The position numbers and the translations under genes are program-made. Source: Halobacteriales archaeon QS_9_67_15 (GTDB taxonomy: Archaea; Halobacteriota; Halobacteria; Halobacteriales; Haloarculaceae). From it: 15,849 nt of DNA. The DNA lies in the NCBI GenBank assembly GCA_003023165.1, contig PXSD01000042.1:1-15849 (forward strand), in the 5' to 3' direction. How positions within the stretch are numbered: the stretch's first letter is position 1; each line of letters starts with the position of its first letter. The notes under the pieces are model-generated. The model did no database searches. It was not told the DNA's origin and was given only the letters and a program-made list of their open reading frames with translations. This document shows positions 6,568 through 13,306 of the stretch, piece by piece.

Positions 6568-7653
6568 ATGCTGCTGGTCCTGTGCGTGGACCTCGACGAC
6601 GACCTCGGTCGCAAGACCGACTTCGACACGCCCGTCGTCGGCCGCGACGCGGTGGAGACGGCCGCGGTCTCCTTAGCCACCGCCGACCCCGAGGACAGCG
6701 ACGTGAACGTCCTCTTCGAGGGGCTGCACATCGCCGACCGGATCAGCGACGAGTCGGTCGAAGTCGCGGCGGTCACCGGCGTCGACGGGAGCGAAGTGGC
6801 CGCCAACCGCGCCGTCGGCGAGGAACTCGACGAGGTGCTCGCCGGGCTGGCGACCGGCGAGGACGTGCGCGCGATGGTCGTCACCGACGGCGCACAGGAC
6901 GAGTCCGTCCTGCCCGTCATCCGCTCGCGAGTCCCTATCGACGGCGTCCAGCGGGTCGTCGTCCGACAGGCACAGGACTTAGAATCGATGTACTACACGA
7001 TCAAGCAAGTGCTCGACGACCCGGAGACGCGCGGGACGCTGTTGATCCCGCTGGGCATCCTGCTGCTCATCTACCCGCTGTCGATCATCGCCGACCAGTT
7101 CGACATGCCCGGTGCGGTGTTCGGGGTCACGTCGGCGCTGATCGGGTTCTACCTGCTCTCGCGCGGGCTCGCACTGGGCAAGCGGCTCGACACGCTCTTC
7201 GAGCGCGTGCGCGAGGGGCTGTACGGCGGGCGCGTCTCGCTGGTGACGTATCTCGTCGCGGGACTGCTGTTGGTCATCGGCGGGTTCACCGGCGTCGGGA
7301 CGGTCACCGACCTGCAGGCCCAGGCCGACAGCGCACTCGACGTCATCGAAGTGATCGGGGCGCTGGTGTACGGGTCGCTCCAGTGGTTCGCAGCCGCCGG
7401 CATCACGAGCAGTCTCGGCCGCGTCGTCGACAGCTACATCGACGGCGAGTTCGAGTGGCGACACCTCAACGCCCCCGTCTACGTCCTCGCCATCGCCTTC
7501 ATCCTCCACGGCGTCAGCAGCTACGTCCTCGCCTTCGGTGACCTCTCCTATCTCGCGTTCACGCTCACCGGCGCGACCCTGCTCGGCCTCGCCAGCACCT
7601 TCGCCTTCGCACTGGCCGAGTCCCGGCTGGACAGTCGCGTCAACCCGACGTGA
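6568..7653 (+). CDS. DUF373 family membrane protein
   Basis: The protein has 361 aa. The N-terminal half (1-150) is soluble and starts LLVLCVDLDDDLGRKT with a following TPVVGRD, as in DUF373 (COG2237) proteins of archaea. The C-terminal half has about six membrane helices (approximately 157-174, 182-202, 224-245, 258-280, 302-322, 328-351). Family function is unknown; the soluble half precedes the first helix and is probably cytoplasmic. A weak TATA-like TGATAC lies about 28 nt before the ATG, and the same TGATAC occurs about 26 nt before the next gene's ATG, so both may have similar promoters. The kinase-like gene downstream is 93 nt away on the same strand. No function is inferred from context. 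Confidence 0.85.
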   Translation: MLLVLCVDLDDDLGRKTDFDTPVVGRDAVETAAVSLATADPEDSDVNVLFEGLHIADRISDESVEVAAVTGVDGSEVAANRAVGEELDEVLAGLATGEDVRAMVVTDGAQDESVLPVIRSRVPIDGVQRVVVRQAQDLESMYYTIKQVLDDPETRGTLLIPLGILLLIYPLSIIADQFDMPGAVFGVTSALIGFYLLSRGLALGKRLDTLFERVREGLYGGRVSLVTYLVAGLLLVIGGFTGVGTVTDLQAQADSALDVIEVIGALVYGSLQWFAAAGITSSLGRVVDSYIDGEFEWRHLNAPVYVLAIAFILHGVSSYVLAFGDLSYLAFTLTGATLLGLASTFAFALAESRLDSRVNPT

Positions 7654-7746
7654 CCCGCGACCGAGCGCCGGCGTCGAAAAGCGGCCTCAGGCGGTCTCGG
7701 CGTCGAGCGACCCCCGGAACTGATACCCCGCCCAGAGTTAGGACCG

Positions 7747-8370
7747 ATGACAGAGACGTTCGTCGTGCTGGAGGGGACGGCCGGGGTCGGCAAGTCCACG
7801 CTGCTGGCTGCGCTCGCCGAGGAACTGCGCGACCGGGGGGAGTCGGTCACGACCGCGCCGGAGTTCGCCGACGCCGAGGTCGGGCAGTACCTCGCCCGGA
7901 CGCTGGCCGACTACGGTCACGAGCGACACCGCGAGCGAGCGCTCACCCTACTTGCCGACACGCTGGCGAGTCTCTCCTACCAGGCCGAAACGATGATCCA
8001 ACCGGCATTAGCCCAGGGAGACACCGCCCTGAGCGAACGCTGGCTGGACACCGTCCCCGTCTACAACGCGCCCCACGTCGCCGAGCGCGAGGGCGTGGCG
8101 ATGGCGGAGACGCTCGCCGAGTTCCGGGCGGCGATGCCCGTCGAACCTGACCTGACTGTCCTGCTGACCGTCGACGATGCGACGCGCCGGGAACGCCAGC
8201 AGCGCCACCGACCGGAACTGCTCGACGACGGGTCGGTTCCCGACCGCTATGCCGAGCGCCAGCAGCGGTATCGCGACCTGCTGGCCGGCCGCGAGGACGT
8301 GCTGATTTACGAGAACAATGGCGAGATTTCCACCGCCGTCGCGGATATTGCCGCGGAAATCCAACGATAG
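7747..8370 (+). CDS. Thymidylate kinase-like P-loop nucleotide kinase
   Basis: The protein has 207 aa. Walker A GTAGVGKST is at residues 10-18, directly after a hydrophobic strand, as in thymidylate and deoxynucleoside kinases. The sequence SERWLDTVPVY (96-106) lies where dTMP kinases have the DR(Y/W) motif, so the aspartate is replaced by E97. An arginine-rich lid segment (RRERQQRHRPELL, 147-159) precedes a C-terminal helical part. By fold it should phosphorylate a nucleotide or nucleoside with ATP, but the changed motif makes dTMP uncertain. TGATAC (7721-7726) about 26 nt before the ATG is the likely promoter element. It lies between DUF373 and aspartate kinase with gaps near 95 nt on each side, so operon membership is unclear. 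Confident on fold, moderate on substrate. Confidence 0.7.
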   Translation: MTETFVVLEGTAGVGKSTLLAALAEELRDRGESVTTAPEFADAEVGQYLARTLADYGHERHRERALTLLADTLASLSYQAETMIQPALAQGDTALSERWLDTVPVYNAPHVAEREGVAMAETLAEFRAAMPVEPDLTVLLTVDDATRRERQQRHRPELLDDGSVPDRYAERQQRYRDLLAGREDVLIYENNGEISTAVADIAAEIQR

Positions 8371-8436
8371 CGGAGTTTCGCTGCCCCGAGATGGACACAG
8401 TTATTCGGGGAGAGCGATTACGCCACTGCATCAACC

Positions 8437-8481
8437 ATGCGCCACGCACACACGGAGCGGGTGATCCGATGCGGGTCGTAG
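8437..8481 (+). other. Possible upstream ORF overlapping the aspartate kinase start
   Basis: ATG 8437 opens a 14-codon frame (MRHAHTERVIRCGS) ending at TAG 8479-8481. It overlaps the aspartate kinase ATG (8469) by 13 nt in another frame. A TATA-like TTATTC at 8401-8406 would place the transcript start just before this ATG. It could affect kinase translation, but it may be chance: random ORFs of this length are common in G+C-rich DNA. Confidence 0.25.
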
Positions 8482-9647
8482 TGAAGTTCGGTGGCACGAG
8501 TCTCGGCAACGGCGAGCGCGTCACGCGAGCGGCCGACTCGATCGCGGCCGCCGTCGAGGCCGGCCACGAGGTCGCCGTCGTCGCCAGCGCGATGGGCAAC
8601 ACGACCGACGAGTTGCTCGACGACATCGACTACGAGGCCGGCGACGCCGACCGCGCGGAGATCGTCAGTATGGGCGAGCGCACTTCCGTCCGGATGCTCA
8701 AGGGAGCGCTCGCCGCCCGCGGTATCGACGCCGAGTTCTTCGAGCCCGGCAGCGAGGGGTGGCCGATCATCACCGACGAGTACGGCGAGGTCGACGTCGA
8801 CGAGACGACCAAGCGCGCGAGCGCGCTCGGCGGCCAACTCTCCGACGTCGTCCCCGTCGTCACGGGTTTCCTCGCCGAGGACCACCAGGGCAACGTCACC
8901 ACGCTCGGTCGCGGCGGCTCCGACACCACGGCGGTCATGCTCGGCAGGTTCATGGACGCCGACGAGGTCGTCATCGTCACCGACGTCGAGGGCGTCATGA
9001 CCGGCGACCCGCGCGTCGTCGAAGGCGCGCGCAACGTCGGCGAGATCTCCGTGGACGAACTCCGGTCGCTCTCCTTCCGCGGCGCGGAAGTCGTCGCGCC
9101 GTCCGCACTCTCTTACAAGGAATCTGACATGGGCGTCCGCGTCGTCCACTACCAGCACGACGACCTGCTGACCGGCGGCACCGCCATCGAGGGCGAGTTC
9201 CAGAACCTCATCGACCTGCAAGAGGAGCAGTTGGCCTGCATCACCATCGCCGGTCGCGCCATCCGCAACAGCCCGGGCATCCTCGCGGAACTGGCGGCCG
9301 CGCTCGGCGACGAGGGGATCAACATCGACGCCAACTCCTCGGGGATGGACTCGATCACCTTCTACGTCAACGCCGACGACGCAGAGAAGGCCGAAGCGCT
9401 GCTCCACGACCAGGTCGTCGACGAGGAGGCCCTCTCCAGCGTCACTGTCGAGGACGAGATCGCCGTCGTCCGCGTCACCGGCAGCGACCTCCCGAACCAG
9501 CCCGGCATCGTCAAGCGCACCATCGACCCGGTCTCGGAAGCACACATCCGCCTCTACGACGTCATCACCTCCGCGACCTCCGTCTCGCTGTTCGTCCCCT
9601 GGGAGGACCGCGAGCGGACGCTCGAACTCGTCCAGAACGTCTTCTGA
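8469..9647 (+). CDS. lysC: Aspartate kinase
   Basis: The protein has 392 aa. The amino-acid kinase domain opens with VVKFGGTS (4-11), with the catalytic lysine at 6, then TTLGRGGSDTTA (144-155) and TDVEGVMTGDPR (171-182), all diagnostic of aspartokinase. Two ACT regulatory domains follow (approximately 255-320 and 330-392), with NSSGMDSITFYV at 289-300. It phosphorylates L-aspartate to 4-phosphoaspartate, the first step to lysine, threonine, methionine and isoleucine, and the ACT pair suggests feedback control by an end product. The length fits a monofunctional enzyme; no homoserine dehydrogenase is fused. The ATG at 8469 is chosen because the protein then starts directly at the conserved strand; an in-frame ATG at 8391 adds 26 atypical residues. 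The stop codon's last base is the first base of the 80-bp palindrome. No pathway neighbour is adjacent. Confidence 0.95.
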   Translation: MRVVVKFGGTSLGNGERVTRAADSIAAAVEAGHEVAVVASAMGNTTDELLDDIDYEAGDADRAEIVSMGERTSVRMLKGALAARGIDAEFFEPGSEGWPIITDEYGEVDVDETTKRASALGGQLSDVVPVVTGFLAEDHQGNVTTLGRGGSDTTAVMLGRFMDADEVVIVTDVEGVMTGDPRVVEGARNVGEISVDELRSLSFRGAEVVAPSALSYKESDMGVRVVHYQHDDLLTGGTAIEGEFQNLIDLQEEQLACITIAGRAIRNSPGILAELAAALGDEGINIDANSSGMDSITFYVNADDAEKAEALLHDQVVDEEALSSVTVEDEIAVVRVTGSDLPNQPGIVKRTIDPVSEAHIRLYDVITSATSVSLFVPWEDRERTLELVQNVF

Positions 9648-9726
9648 TACTGCCGGCTGTAACTTCGTAAAGATATTCGCCGCCCCGGGGCGGCGAAATT
9701 CTTGACGGACTTACAGCCGGCAGTAT
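9647..9726. repeat. 80-bp near-perfect palindrome between convergent genes
   Basis: Arms of 40 nt match in 35 positions with no spacer. The outer 16 bp are perfect (ATACTGCCGGCTGTAA, 9647-9662, against 9711-9726), and the centre is a perfect 22-bp palindrome (9676-9697, TTCGCCGCCCC and its complement). Five mismatches lie between. It begins at the last base of the aspartate kinase stop codon and ends 26 nt before the convergent phosphoesterase's stop. It could act as a bidirectional transcript end or mRNA stabiliser, or be a mobile palindromic repeat; no oligo-T tract of an archaeal terminator is visible. Confidence 0.85.
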
Positions 9727-9752
9727 GAGTGCGCGCGGCTCTCGACACCGCC

Positions 9753-10415
9753 TCACTGCCCCGAACGCTCGACCACTTCGTCCACGTCGTACGCGATGCG
9801 CCGAGCCTCGGTCTCGCGGCTGTCGAAGTCGACCACCGTGTAGGCCGCTCTGGGGTCGCCGTCGCGGGGCTGGCCGACCGAGCCGGGGTTCATGACCAGC
9901 CCGTCGTCGAACGCCTCGTGGCCCTGGACGTGGGTGTGTCCCATCACGAGTACGGCTTCGTCGCCGAGCATGTCCGCGGTGTACTCCTCCGGGTAGGTGT
10001 AGCGGTCCGGGTCCTGGGGATGGCCGTGGACGAGCAGCATCCGGTCGTCACAGACCAGCCGCTGCTCGGGGCGGTCGCCGAGCCACTCGAGCTGGTCCGC
10101 CGAACACGTCTCGCGGGCGTGCTCAACCGCGGCCGCGGCCATGTCGTTGAAGCCGTACGCCTGGTCGAACGCCACGGCGCGGTCGTGATTGCCCATTACC
10201 GTCGGGACGCCGTCGTCCGGGAGCATCGCCTCGGCCTCGTCGCTCAGCCCGGTCTCGCCCTCGCCGCGGATGGCCGCGACGCACTCGGCGTGCCAGGGGT
10301 TGTATCCGACCACGTCGCCGGCACAGACCAGCCGGTCGACCGAGGGCATGTCTTCGAGCACCGCCTCCAGCGCCACGCGGTTGCCGTGGACGTCCGAGAT
10401 GACCCCGACTCTCAT
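9753..10415 (-). CDS. YfcE/MJ0936-type metallophosphoesterase
   Basis: The protein has 220 aa and all calcineurin-like metal-site motifs: D8-x-H10 (SDVHGN), GD at 33-34 (AGDVVGYNP), GNHD at 75-78, H130 (LLVHGH) and GHTH at 159-162, followed by NPGSVGQPRDG (176-186). That last block is typical of the YfcE/MJ0936 branch, small dimetal phosphodiesterases acting on model substrates; the physiological substrate is unknown. It is soluble and cytoplasmic. A weak TATA-like element, CTAAG on the minus strand near 10440, lies about 27 nt before the ATG. The upstream gene purO is 111 nt away on the same strand, so co-transcription is possible but a separate promoter seems likely. Confidence 0.9.
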   Translation of the reverse strand: MRVGVISDVHGNRVALEAVLEDMPSVDRLVCAGDVVGYNPWHAECVAAIRGEGETGLSDEAEAMLPDDGVPTVMGNHDRAVAFDQAYGFNDMAAAAVEHARETCSADQLEWLGDRPEQRLVCDDRMLLVHGHPQDPDRYTYPEEYTADMLGDEAVLVMGHTHVQGHEAFDDGLVMNPGSVGQPRDGDPRAAYTVVDFDSRETEARRIAYDVDEVVERSGQ

Positions 10416-10526
10416 GGCCTGCCGTGCGCACTCCGCCGTCTTAGTTGTACGCCCGAGAGGTGTTCGAGCGATGGCTCGTCGGTCCGTCGGCCGAGCGGTG
10501 CGCCATGGTTGAGAGGCGGACGCCGG

Positions 10527-11147
10527 TCACTCGTCCGGTCGATTAACGATCGCCGTCTGGAACCCGTCGACGGCAGACCCGGAGACACCGACGGCACAGA
10601 CCTCGTGTTCGAAGTCCAGCTCGTAGGCCTCGCGCGCCGCGCTCGCGGCGTCGACGGCGTCGAAGTCGAACGCCTCCGGGCTGTCCGTCCCGTAGGTCGC
10701 CACGAGTGTCGGTTCGGTGACTTCCTCGACGAGCAGGGCGTCGCGGCGGACGGTCCCGATGACTGCACCCGGGCCGTCGGCGTTCGTGCTGGGGTCGGCG
10801 GGGTCGACGCCGACGATGCCGGCCACGCGCGGGGTGTCGTAGTCGTCCTTCTCGAAGTCGAGCGCGAGCAGGGGTTCGGCGAGCGCGTCGCGGGCGGGGT
10901 AGCCCAGCGCGAGTTTCTCGGCGATAGGGTCGACGTGCGAGCCGTTGCCGATCACGGTGCCGCGGGCCGTCTGCTGCAGGCAGTTGTACTCGACGTAGGG
11001 GTTGTCCGTCTCCGGAGCGTCGGCCGTCGGACCGACGGTGACGGTGCCGGGCTGGCGGCCGGTGGCTTTCCGGTTCGGAAACGAGCGCGAGGAGACGCGG
11101 TAGGCGCCGACCTCGGGTGCGACGACGACGAGGCGTCCGACGTACAT
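10527..11147 (-). CDS. purO: Archaeal IMP cyclohydrolase
   Basis: The protein has 206 aa, the usual size for PurO. It starts MYVGRLVVV and has the conserved YRVSSRSFPNR (16-26), YNC (54-56), NGSHVDPI (68-75) and YDTPRVAGI (103-111). PurO closes FAICAR to inosine monophosphate, the last step of de novo purine synthesis in many archaea, replacing the cyclohydrolase half of bacterial PurH; it belongs to the NTN-hydrolase fold. The protein is acidic and cytoplasmic, and its C-terminus (GFQTAIVNRPDE) looks intact. TACTTTCA on the minus strand, about 27 nt before the ATG (around 11171-11178), is the probable TATA element. No other purine gene is in the window, which fits scattered pur genes in haloarchaea. 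Confidence 0.92.
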   Translation of the reverse strand: MYVGRLVVVAPEVGAYRVSSRSFPNRKATGRQPGTVTVGPTADAPETDNPYVEYNCLQQTARGTVIGNGSHVDPIAEKLALGYPARDALAEPLLALDFEKDDYDTPRVAGIVGVDPADPSTNADGPGAVIGTVRRDALLVEEVTEPTLVATYGTDSPEAFDFDAVDAASAAREAYELDFEHEVCAVGVSGSAVDGFQTAIVNRPDE

Positions 11148-11197
11148 GGGCGAGACTCAGATCCTCCGGTGAAAGTAGGTGTCGGTTCAGGCGAGTG

Positions 11198-11290
11198 CGG
11201 GGCCGACCGAAGGGAGGCCCCGAGTGCGAGCGGGGTCCTGACGAGCAGAGCGAGTCAGGGCTCGGAAGACGAACGAAGTGAGTCGTCCGG
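11198..11290. repeat. Three tandem small hairpins in the purO upstream region
   Basis: CGGGGCC/GGCCCCG (11198-11204 with 11216-11222), CCTGAC/GTCAGG (11237-11242 with 11254-11259, extendable through wobble pairs) and an ACGA/TCGT stem (11269-11272 with 11283-11286) follow one another with purine-rich loops of 10-11 nt. The last loop contains AACGAAGTGAG, nearly identical to AACGGAGTGAG at 6182-6192. The role is unknown. Confidence 0.45.
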
Positions 11291-11341
11291 TGAACGAAAT
11301 GACCCGCGAGCGAGCGCCGAAACGCGGCGAAAGCGCGGGGG

Positions 11342-11345
11342 TTAT
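11342..11345 (+). promoter_or_regulatory. TATA-like box of the two-copy protein gene
   Basis: TTAT lies 26-29 nt before ATG 11371 in a G+C-rich setting, pointing to a leaderless start there instead of the in-frame ATGs at 11278, 11299 and 11344. Confidence 0.4.
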
Positions 11346-11370
11346 GGCCCTCGCGCTCGTGGATCCGTCG

Positions 11371-12090
11371 ATGACGACAGACCTCGACGCAGACGTCGTC
11401 GGCACCGACGCGGCGACAGCGCGCCGCGACGAAGTGGTCGCCGGGGTCACCGACCACGCCGGCCGGGTCGCGCGCGAACTCGCACGCCTCCAGGGCGGCG
11501 ACTACGGGCAGGAGGAGTTCGAGACCGACCGCGGGACGTGGACGCTCAAGTACGAAGCCGGCGACGTGGAGTACCTCCGGTTCGAGGGCCGCGGCGTCGA
11601 CACCTACGTCGTCTCGACCCAGCAGTCCCCCGAGCCCGAGGCACTGGCCGACGCGATGACCGACTACGACGCCTTCGTCGAGTCGTTCAACGAGTACGTC
11701 CGGTCGCTCGACGGCGTCCTCGACGGGGTGGCCGACGACCTCCCCGAAGTCGCCGCCGTCGACGCCGTGGTCGAGCAACGCGAGCACATCCTCTCGCGGA
11801 TACGCGAGGCCTGCAACGCGATGGCCCGGCAGCTCAACCGCGTCGAGGGCAACGACTACGGCACCTTCTCCGCCCGCGTCAACAGCTCCCGCTGGGAGCT
11901 CAAGTGGGAGGAAGGGCGCGCCAGCTACCTCCGCGTCGGCGGCGAAGGCGGTATCTACGTCCTCTCGCAGTACCAGCCGCCCGCGCCGAAGGACCTGCGC
12001 GCTCACGTCGCCGACTTCCCGGGGTTCGTCGAAGCGTTCAACGAACACGCCGCGGAGACCTCCGAGACGCTGGAAACCGTCTCGCTGTAG
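11371..12090 (+). CDS. Uncharacterised protein with two diverged copies of one domain
   Basis: The protein has 239 aa; I do not recognise the family. Residues about 20-119 and 136-236 align with each other. Copy 1 has ARELARLQGGDYG, TWTLKYEAGDVEYLRFEG, YVVSTQQSPEPEAL, YDAFVESFNEYV; copy 2 has ARQLNRVEGNDYG, RWELKWEEGRASYLRVGG, YVLSQYQPPAPKDL, FPGFVEAFNEHA. Each copy reads as helix, hairpin of strands, helix, and the order and spacing are conserved, so the gene arose by internal duplication. The protein is very acidic, without signal peptide, membrane helix or cysteine metal site. The W/Y-rich strand pairs could form a binding face, but that is speculation. The start is set by the TATA-like TTAT 26-29 nt upstream. 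The gene diverges from purO and is followed by the GNAT gene 53 nt downstream. Confidence 0.75.
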   Translation: MTTDLDADVVGTDAATARRDEVVAGVTDHAGRVARELARLQGGDYGQEEFETDRGTWTLKYEAGDVEYLRFEGRGVDTYVVSTQQSPEPEALADAMTDYDAFVESFNEYVRSLDGVLDGVADDLPEVAAVDAVVEQREHILSRIREACNAMARQLNRVEGNDYGTFSARVNSSRWELKWEEGRASYLRVGGEGGIYVLSQYQPPAPKDLRAHVADFPGFVEAFNEHAAETSETLETVSL

Positions 12091-12116
12091 CCGACTCGAC
12101 CGCGGTCCCGCTCCCG

Positions 12117-12120
12117 CTTA
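12117..12120 (+). promoter_or_regulatory. TATA-like box of the GNAT gene
   Basis: CTTA lies 24-27 nt before GTG 12144 and supports that start. Confidence 0.3.
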
Positions 12121-12143
12121 GCACGCGAGCCGACCGAGTAATC

Positions 12144-12713
12144 GTGGCCGGACTCAGCATCCGCAGATACGAACTAGGCGACGGATCCGCAGTGTGGGAC
12201 CTCCACGAGCGGGCGCTCCGGGACGTGAGTGCGTACGACGAGGAGCACGCACACCTCGACGCCGACCTCCGGGACGTGGAGTCCGAGTATCTCGACGCCC
12301 GCGGGGAGTTTCTGGTCGGCGAGGTCGAGCGGAGCGAGGCCTCGGACCGTGAGCGGGGCGGAACGACCCGCGAACACGGCGAGCGCGGCGGCGAGAAGTC
12401 AGACGACGGAATCGTCGCGATGGGCGCGCTCCAGCTGTCGTCGGCGGTCGACCACCACGAGAGCGACCCGGACGCGGCGGTCGTCCAGTGGATGCGCATC
12501 GACCCCGACCACCAGCGACGGGGCCACGGCAGTCAGGTCCTTCGAGTGCTCGAAGCCCGTATGGTCGACCTCGGGTTCGAGCGGCTCGTTCTCGACACGA
12601 CGCCGCGACAGGCAGCCGCGGTCGCGCTCTACGAGTCGTTCGTGTACGCGGAGGAGCGGCCCCCGGATCGGCAGAGACACGGTACCAAGGCACAGCAGAG
12701 TCCGCAACACTGA
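12144..12713 (+). CDS. GNAT family N-acetyltransferase
   Basis: Beginning at GTG 12144 the protein has 189 aa. It opens with LSIRRYELGDGSAVWDLHERAL, the usual first strand and helix of GNAT enzymes. Motif A is clear at about 114-131 (VVQWMRIDPDHQRRGHGSQ), including the R-R-G-H-G acetyl-CoA pyrophosphate loop, followed by the beta5 region ERLVLDT and ALYESFVY, the common C-terminal GNAT motif. It transfers an acetyl group from acetyl-CoA to an unknown amine. A charged, low-complexity stretch at about 61-88 (ERSEASDRERGGTTREHGER) sits where most relatives have a short turn; it looks like a local expansion. The tail after residue 172 is also low complexity. The same frame stays open back to 9729, but that upstream part is antisense to purO and the phosphoesterase. 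The tRNA promoter begins right after its stop. Confidence 0.85.
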   Translation: MAGLSIRRYELGDGSAVWDLHERALRDVSAYDEEHAHLDADLRDVESEYLDARGEFLVGEVERSEASDRERGGTTREHGERGGEKSDDGIVAMGALQLSSAVDHHESDPDAAVVQWMRIDPDHQRRGHGSQVLRVLEARMVDLGFERLVLDTTPRQAAAVALYESFVYAEERPPDRQRHGTKAQQSPQH

Positions 12714-12714
12714 A

Positions 12715-12720
12715 ATACGG
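12715..12720 (+). promoter_or_regulatory. TATA-like box of tRNA-Gln
   Basis: AAATAC lies 22-27 nt upstream of the mature tRNA 5' end (12742), immediately after the GNAT stop codon. Confidence 0.4.
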
Positions 12721-12741
12721 TACGGGGATACATGAAAATGG

Positions 12742-12814
12742 AGTCCTGTGGTGTAGTGGCCAATCATGTAGCCTTCTGGGGGCTACGACGGAGGTTCGAA
12801 TCCTCCCAGGACTA
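12742..12814 (+). tRNA. tRNA-Gln (anticodon CUG)
   Basis: The 73-nt sequence folds as a full cloverleaf. The acceptor AGTCCTG (12742-12748) pairs with CAGGACT (12807-12813), with discriminator A at 12814. The anticodon stem TAGCC/GGCTA encloses the loop TTCTGGG, whose anticodon CTG reads CAG glutamine codons. The T-arm GGAGG-TTCGAAT-CCTCC is perfect, and the D-arm is short and weak. CCA is not encoded and there is no intron. Confidence 0.93.
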
Positions 12815-12974
12815 CTTCTCGAAACTCGCGTGACGAGCAAGTAGCCCGTGGTTCGAATCTAGAAACCGAGCAAACCGAAGCGCTGAGTGGCCCGGATCCC
12901 GAATCGCACTGTTTCAGCGGTCGGTTTTCGATAGACGGGAGCGAGACTGCGGCCGCAAGGCGCTCGGTCACGGT

Positions 12975-13262
12975 CGTGAACTGCCCACGACTAGAGTCGT
13001 GGGCTTCCTGCTTCCACGACAGGACTTGCAGGAACAGCCGACTGCATTCGACGGCTTCCACAGCGGTCCCAGTCTCCACAGGCGTCGGATTCGGCCCGTC
13101 CTCTGCCTATCTGTTCGACGGGCCAGTTGCGACACGACCGAGACTGCACAGGCGTGTGTTTGCCTTTGAATGCAGGCCGTGATGTCGCACCCGTCATACT
13201 GTGCGGGACGGTACAAAGTTCAAATAGTTTACGGGATTCATCCCGCGGCTGAAGCCGTAGGC
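12975..13262 (-). mobile_element. Internally deleted IS200/IS605-type element (PATE-like remnant)
   Basis: On the minus strand this reads from a pair of adjacent hairpins (CGGGA-TTCA-TCCCG, 13232-13245, and CGGCT-GA-AGCCG, 13246-13257) to a strong hairpin GCCCACGACT/AGTCGTGGGC (12983-12992 with 12995-13004). Short subterminal hairpins, and a tnpB stop codon inside the last hairpin, are features of haloarchaeal IS605-type elements and their short palindrome-associated derivatives. Between them only a decayed tnpB tail remains. The exact ends are uncertain because this family leaves no target duplication. Confidence 0.5.
12991..13197 (-). pseudogene. Remnant of the 3' end of tnpB
   Basis: Recognisable pieces of a haloarchaeal TnpB tail lie in different frames. 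One frame reads EDGPNPTPVETGTAVEAVE, with an in-frame stop (TAG, read NR*AE) just before it. After a shift near 13030 another frame reads PASPVVEAGSPRL and stops at TAG 12991-12993, inside the terminal hairpin. The catalytic core and zinc finger are absent. I base this on remembered similarity to haloarchaeal TnpB C-termini (the VVEAGSP ending), so confidence is moderate. Alternatively, one frame (MTGATSRPAFKGK...) is open throughout, but it is arginine/serine-rich and lacks a promoter. Confidence 0.5.
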
Positions 13263-13281
13263 TCTCTCCCTGCTACCGATG

Positions 13282-13288
13282 TAAATAC
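13282..13288 (+). promoter_or_regulatory. TATA box of the AbrB-type gene
   Basis: TAAATAC, the closest match in the window to a haloarchaeal TATA box, lies 19-25 nt before ATG 13307, implying a leaderless or very short-leader transcript. Confidence 0.5.
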
Positions 13289-13306
13289 TACGTGTCAACA
13301 CCGGGT

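Larger units (their letters stand above)
12815..13306. other. 492-bp region without an intact gene; decayed insertion sequence
   Basis: The first 150 bp hold only an imperfect inverted repeat (CGCTGA with TCAGCG, roughly 12877-12920) and a second GGTTCGAATC string (12850-12859) like the tRNA's T-loop. From about 12975 on, the DNA looks like an IS200/IS605 remnant. The last 25 bp carry the promoter of the AbrB-type gene. Confidence 0.55.

Noticed and set aside
8418..9545. A 375-aa minus-strand frame
   Set aside because: It is antisense to aspartate kinase and has no family features.
9729..12143. Upstream 805 codons of a 994-aa plus-strand frame
   Set aside because: This part is antisense to the phosphoesterase and purO and then out of frame with the two-copy protein. 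Only the last 189 codons (GNAT) are real.
12793..12859. GGTTCGAATC repeated 57 bp apart, possible attachment-site duplication at tRNA-Gln
   Set aside because: Only 10 bp of the T-loop motif match and no integrase is nearby, so chance or tRNA debris is as likely.
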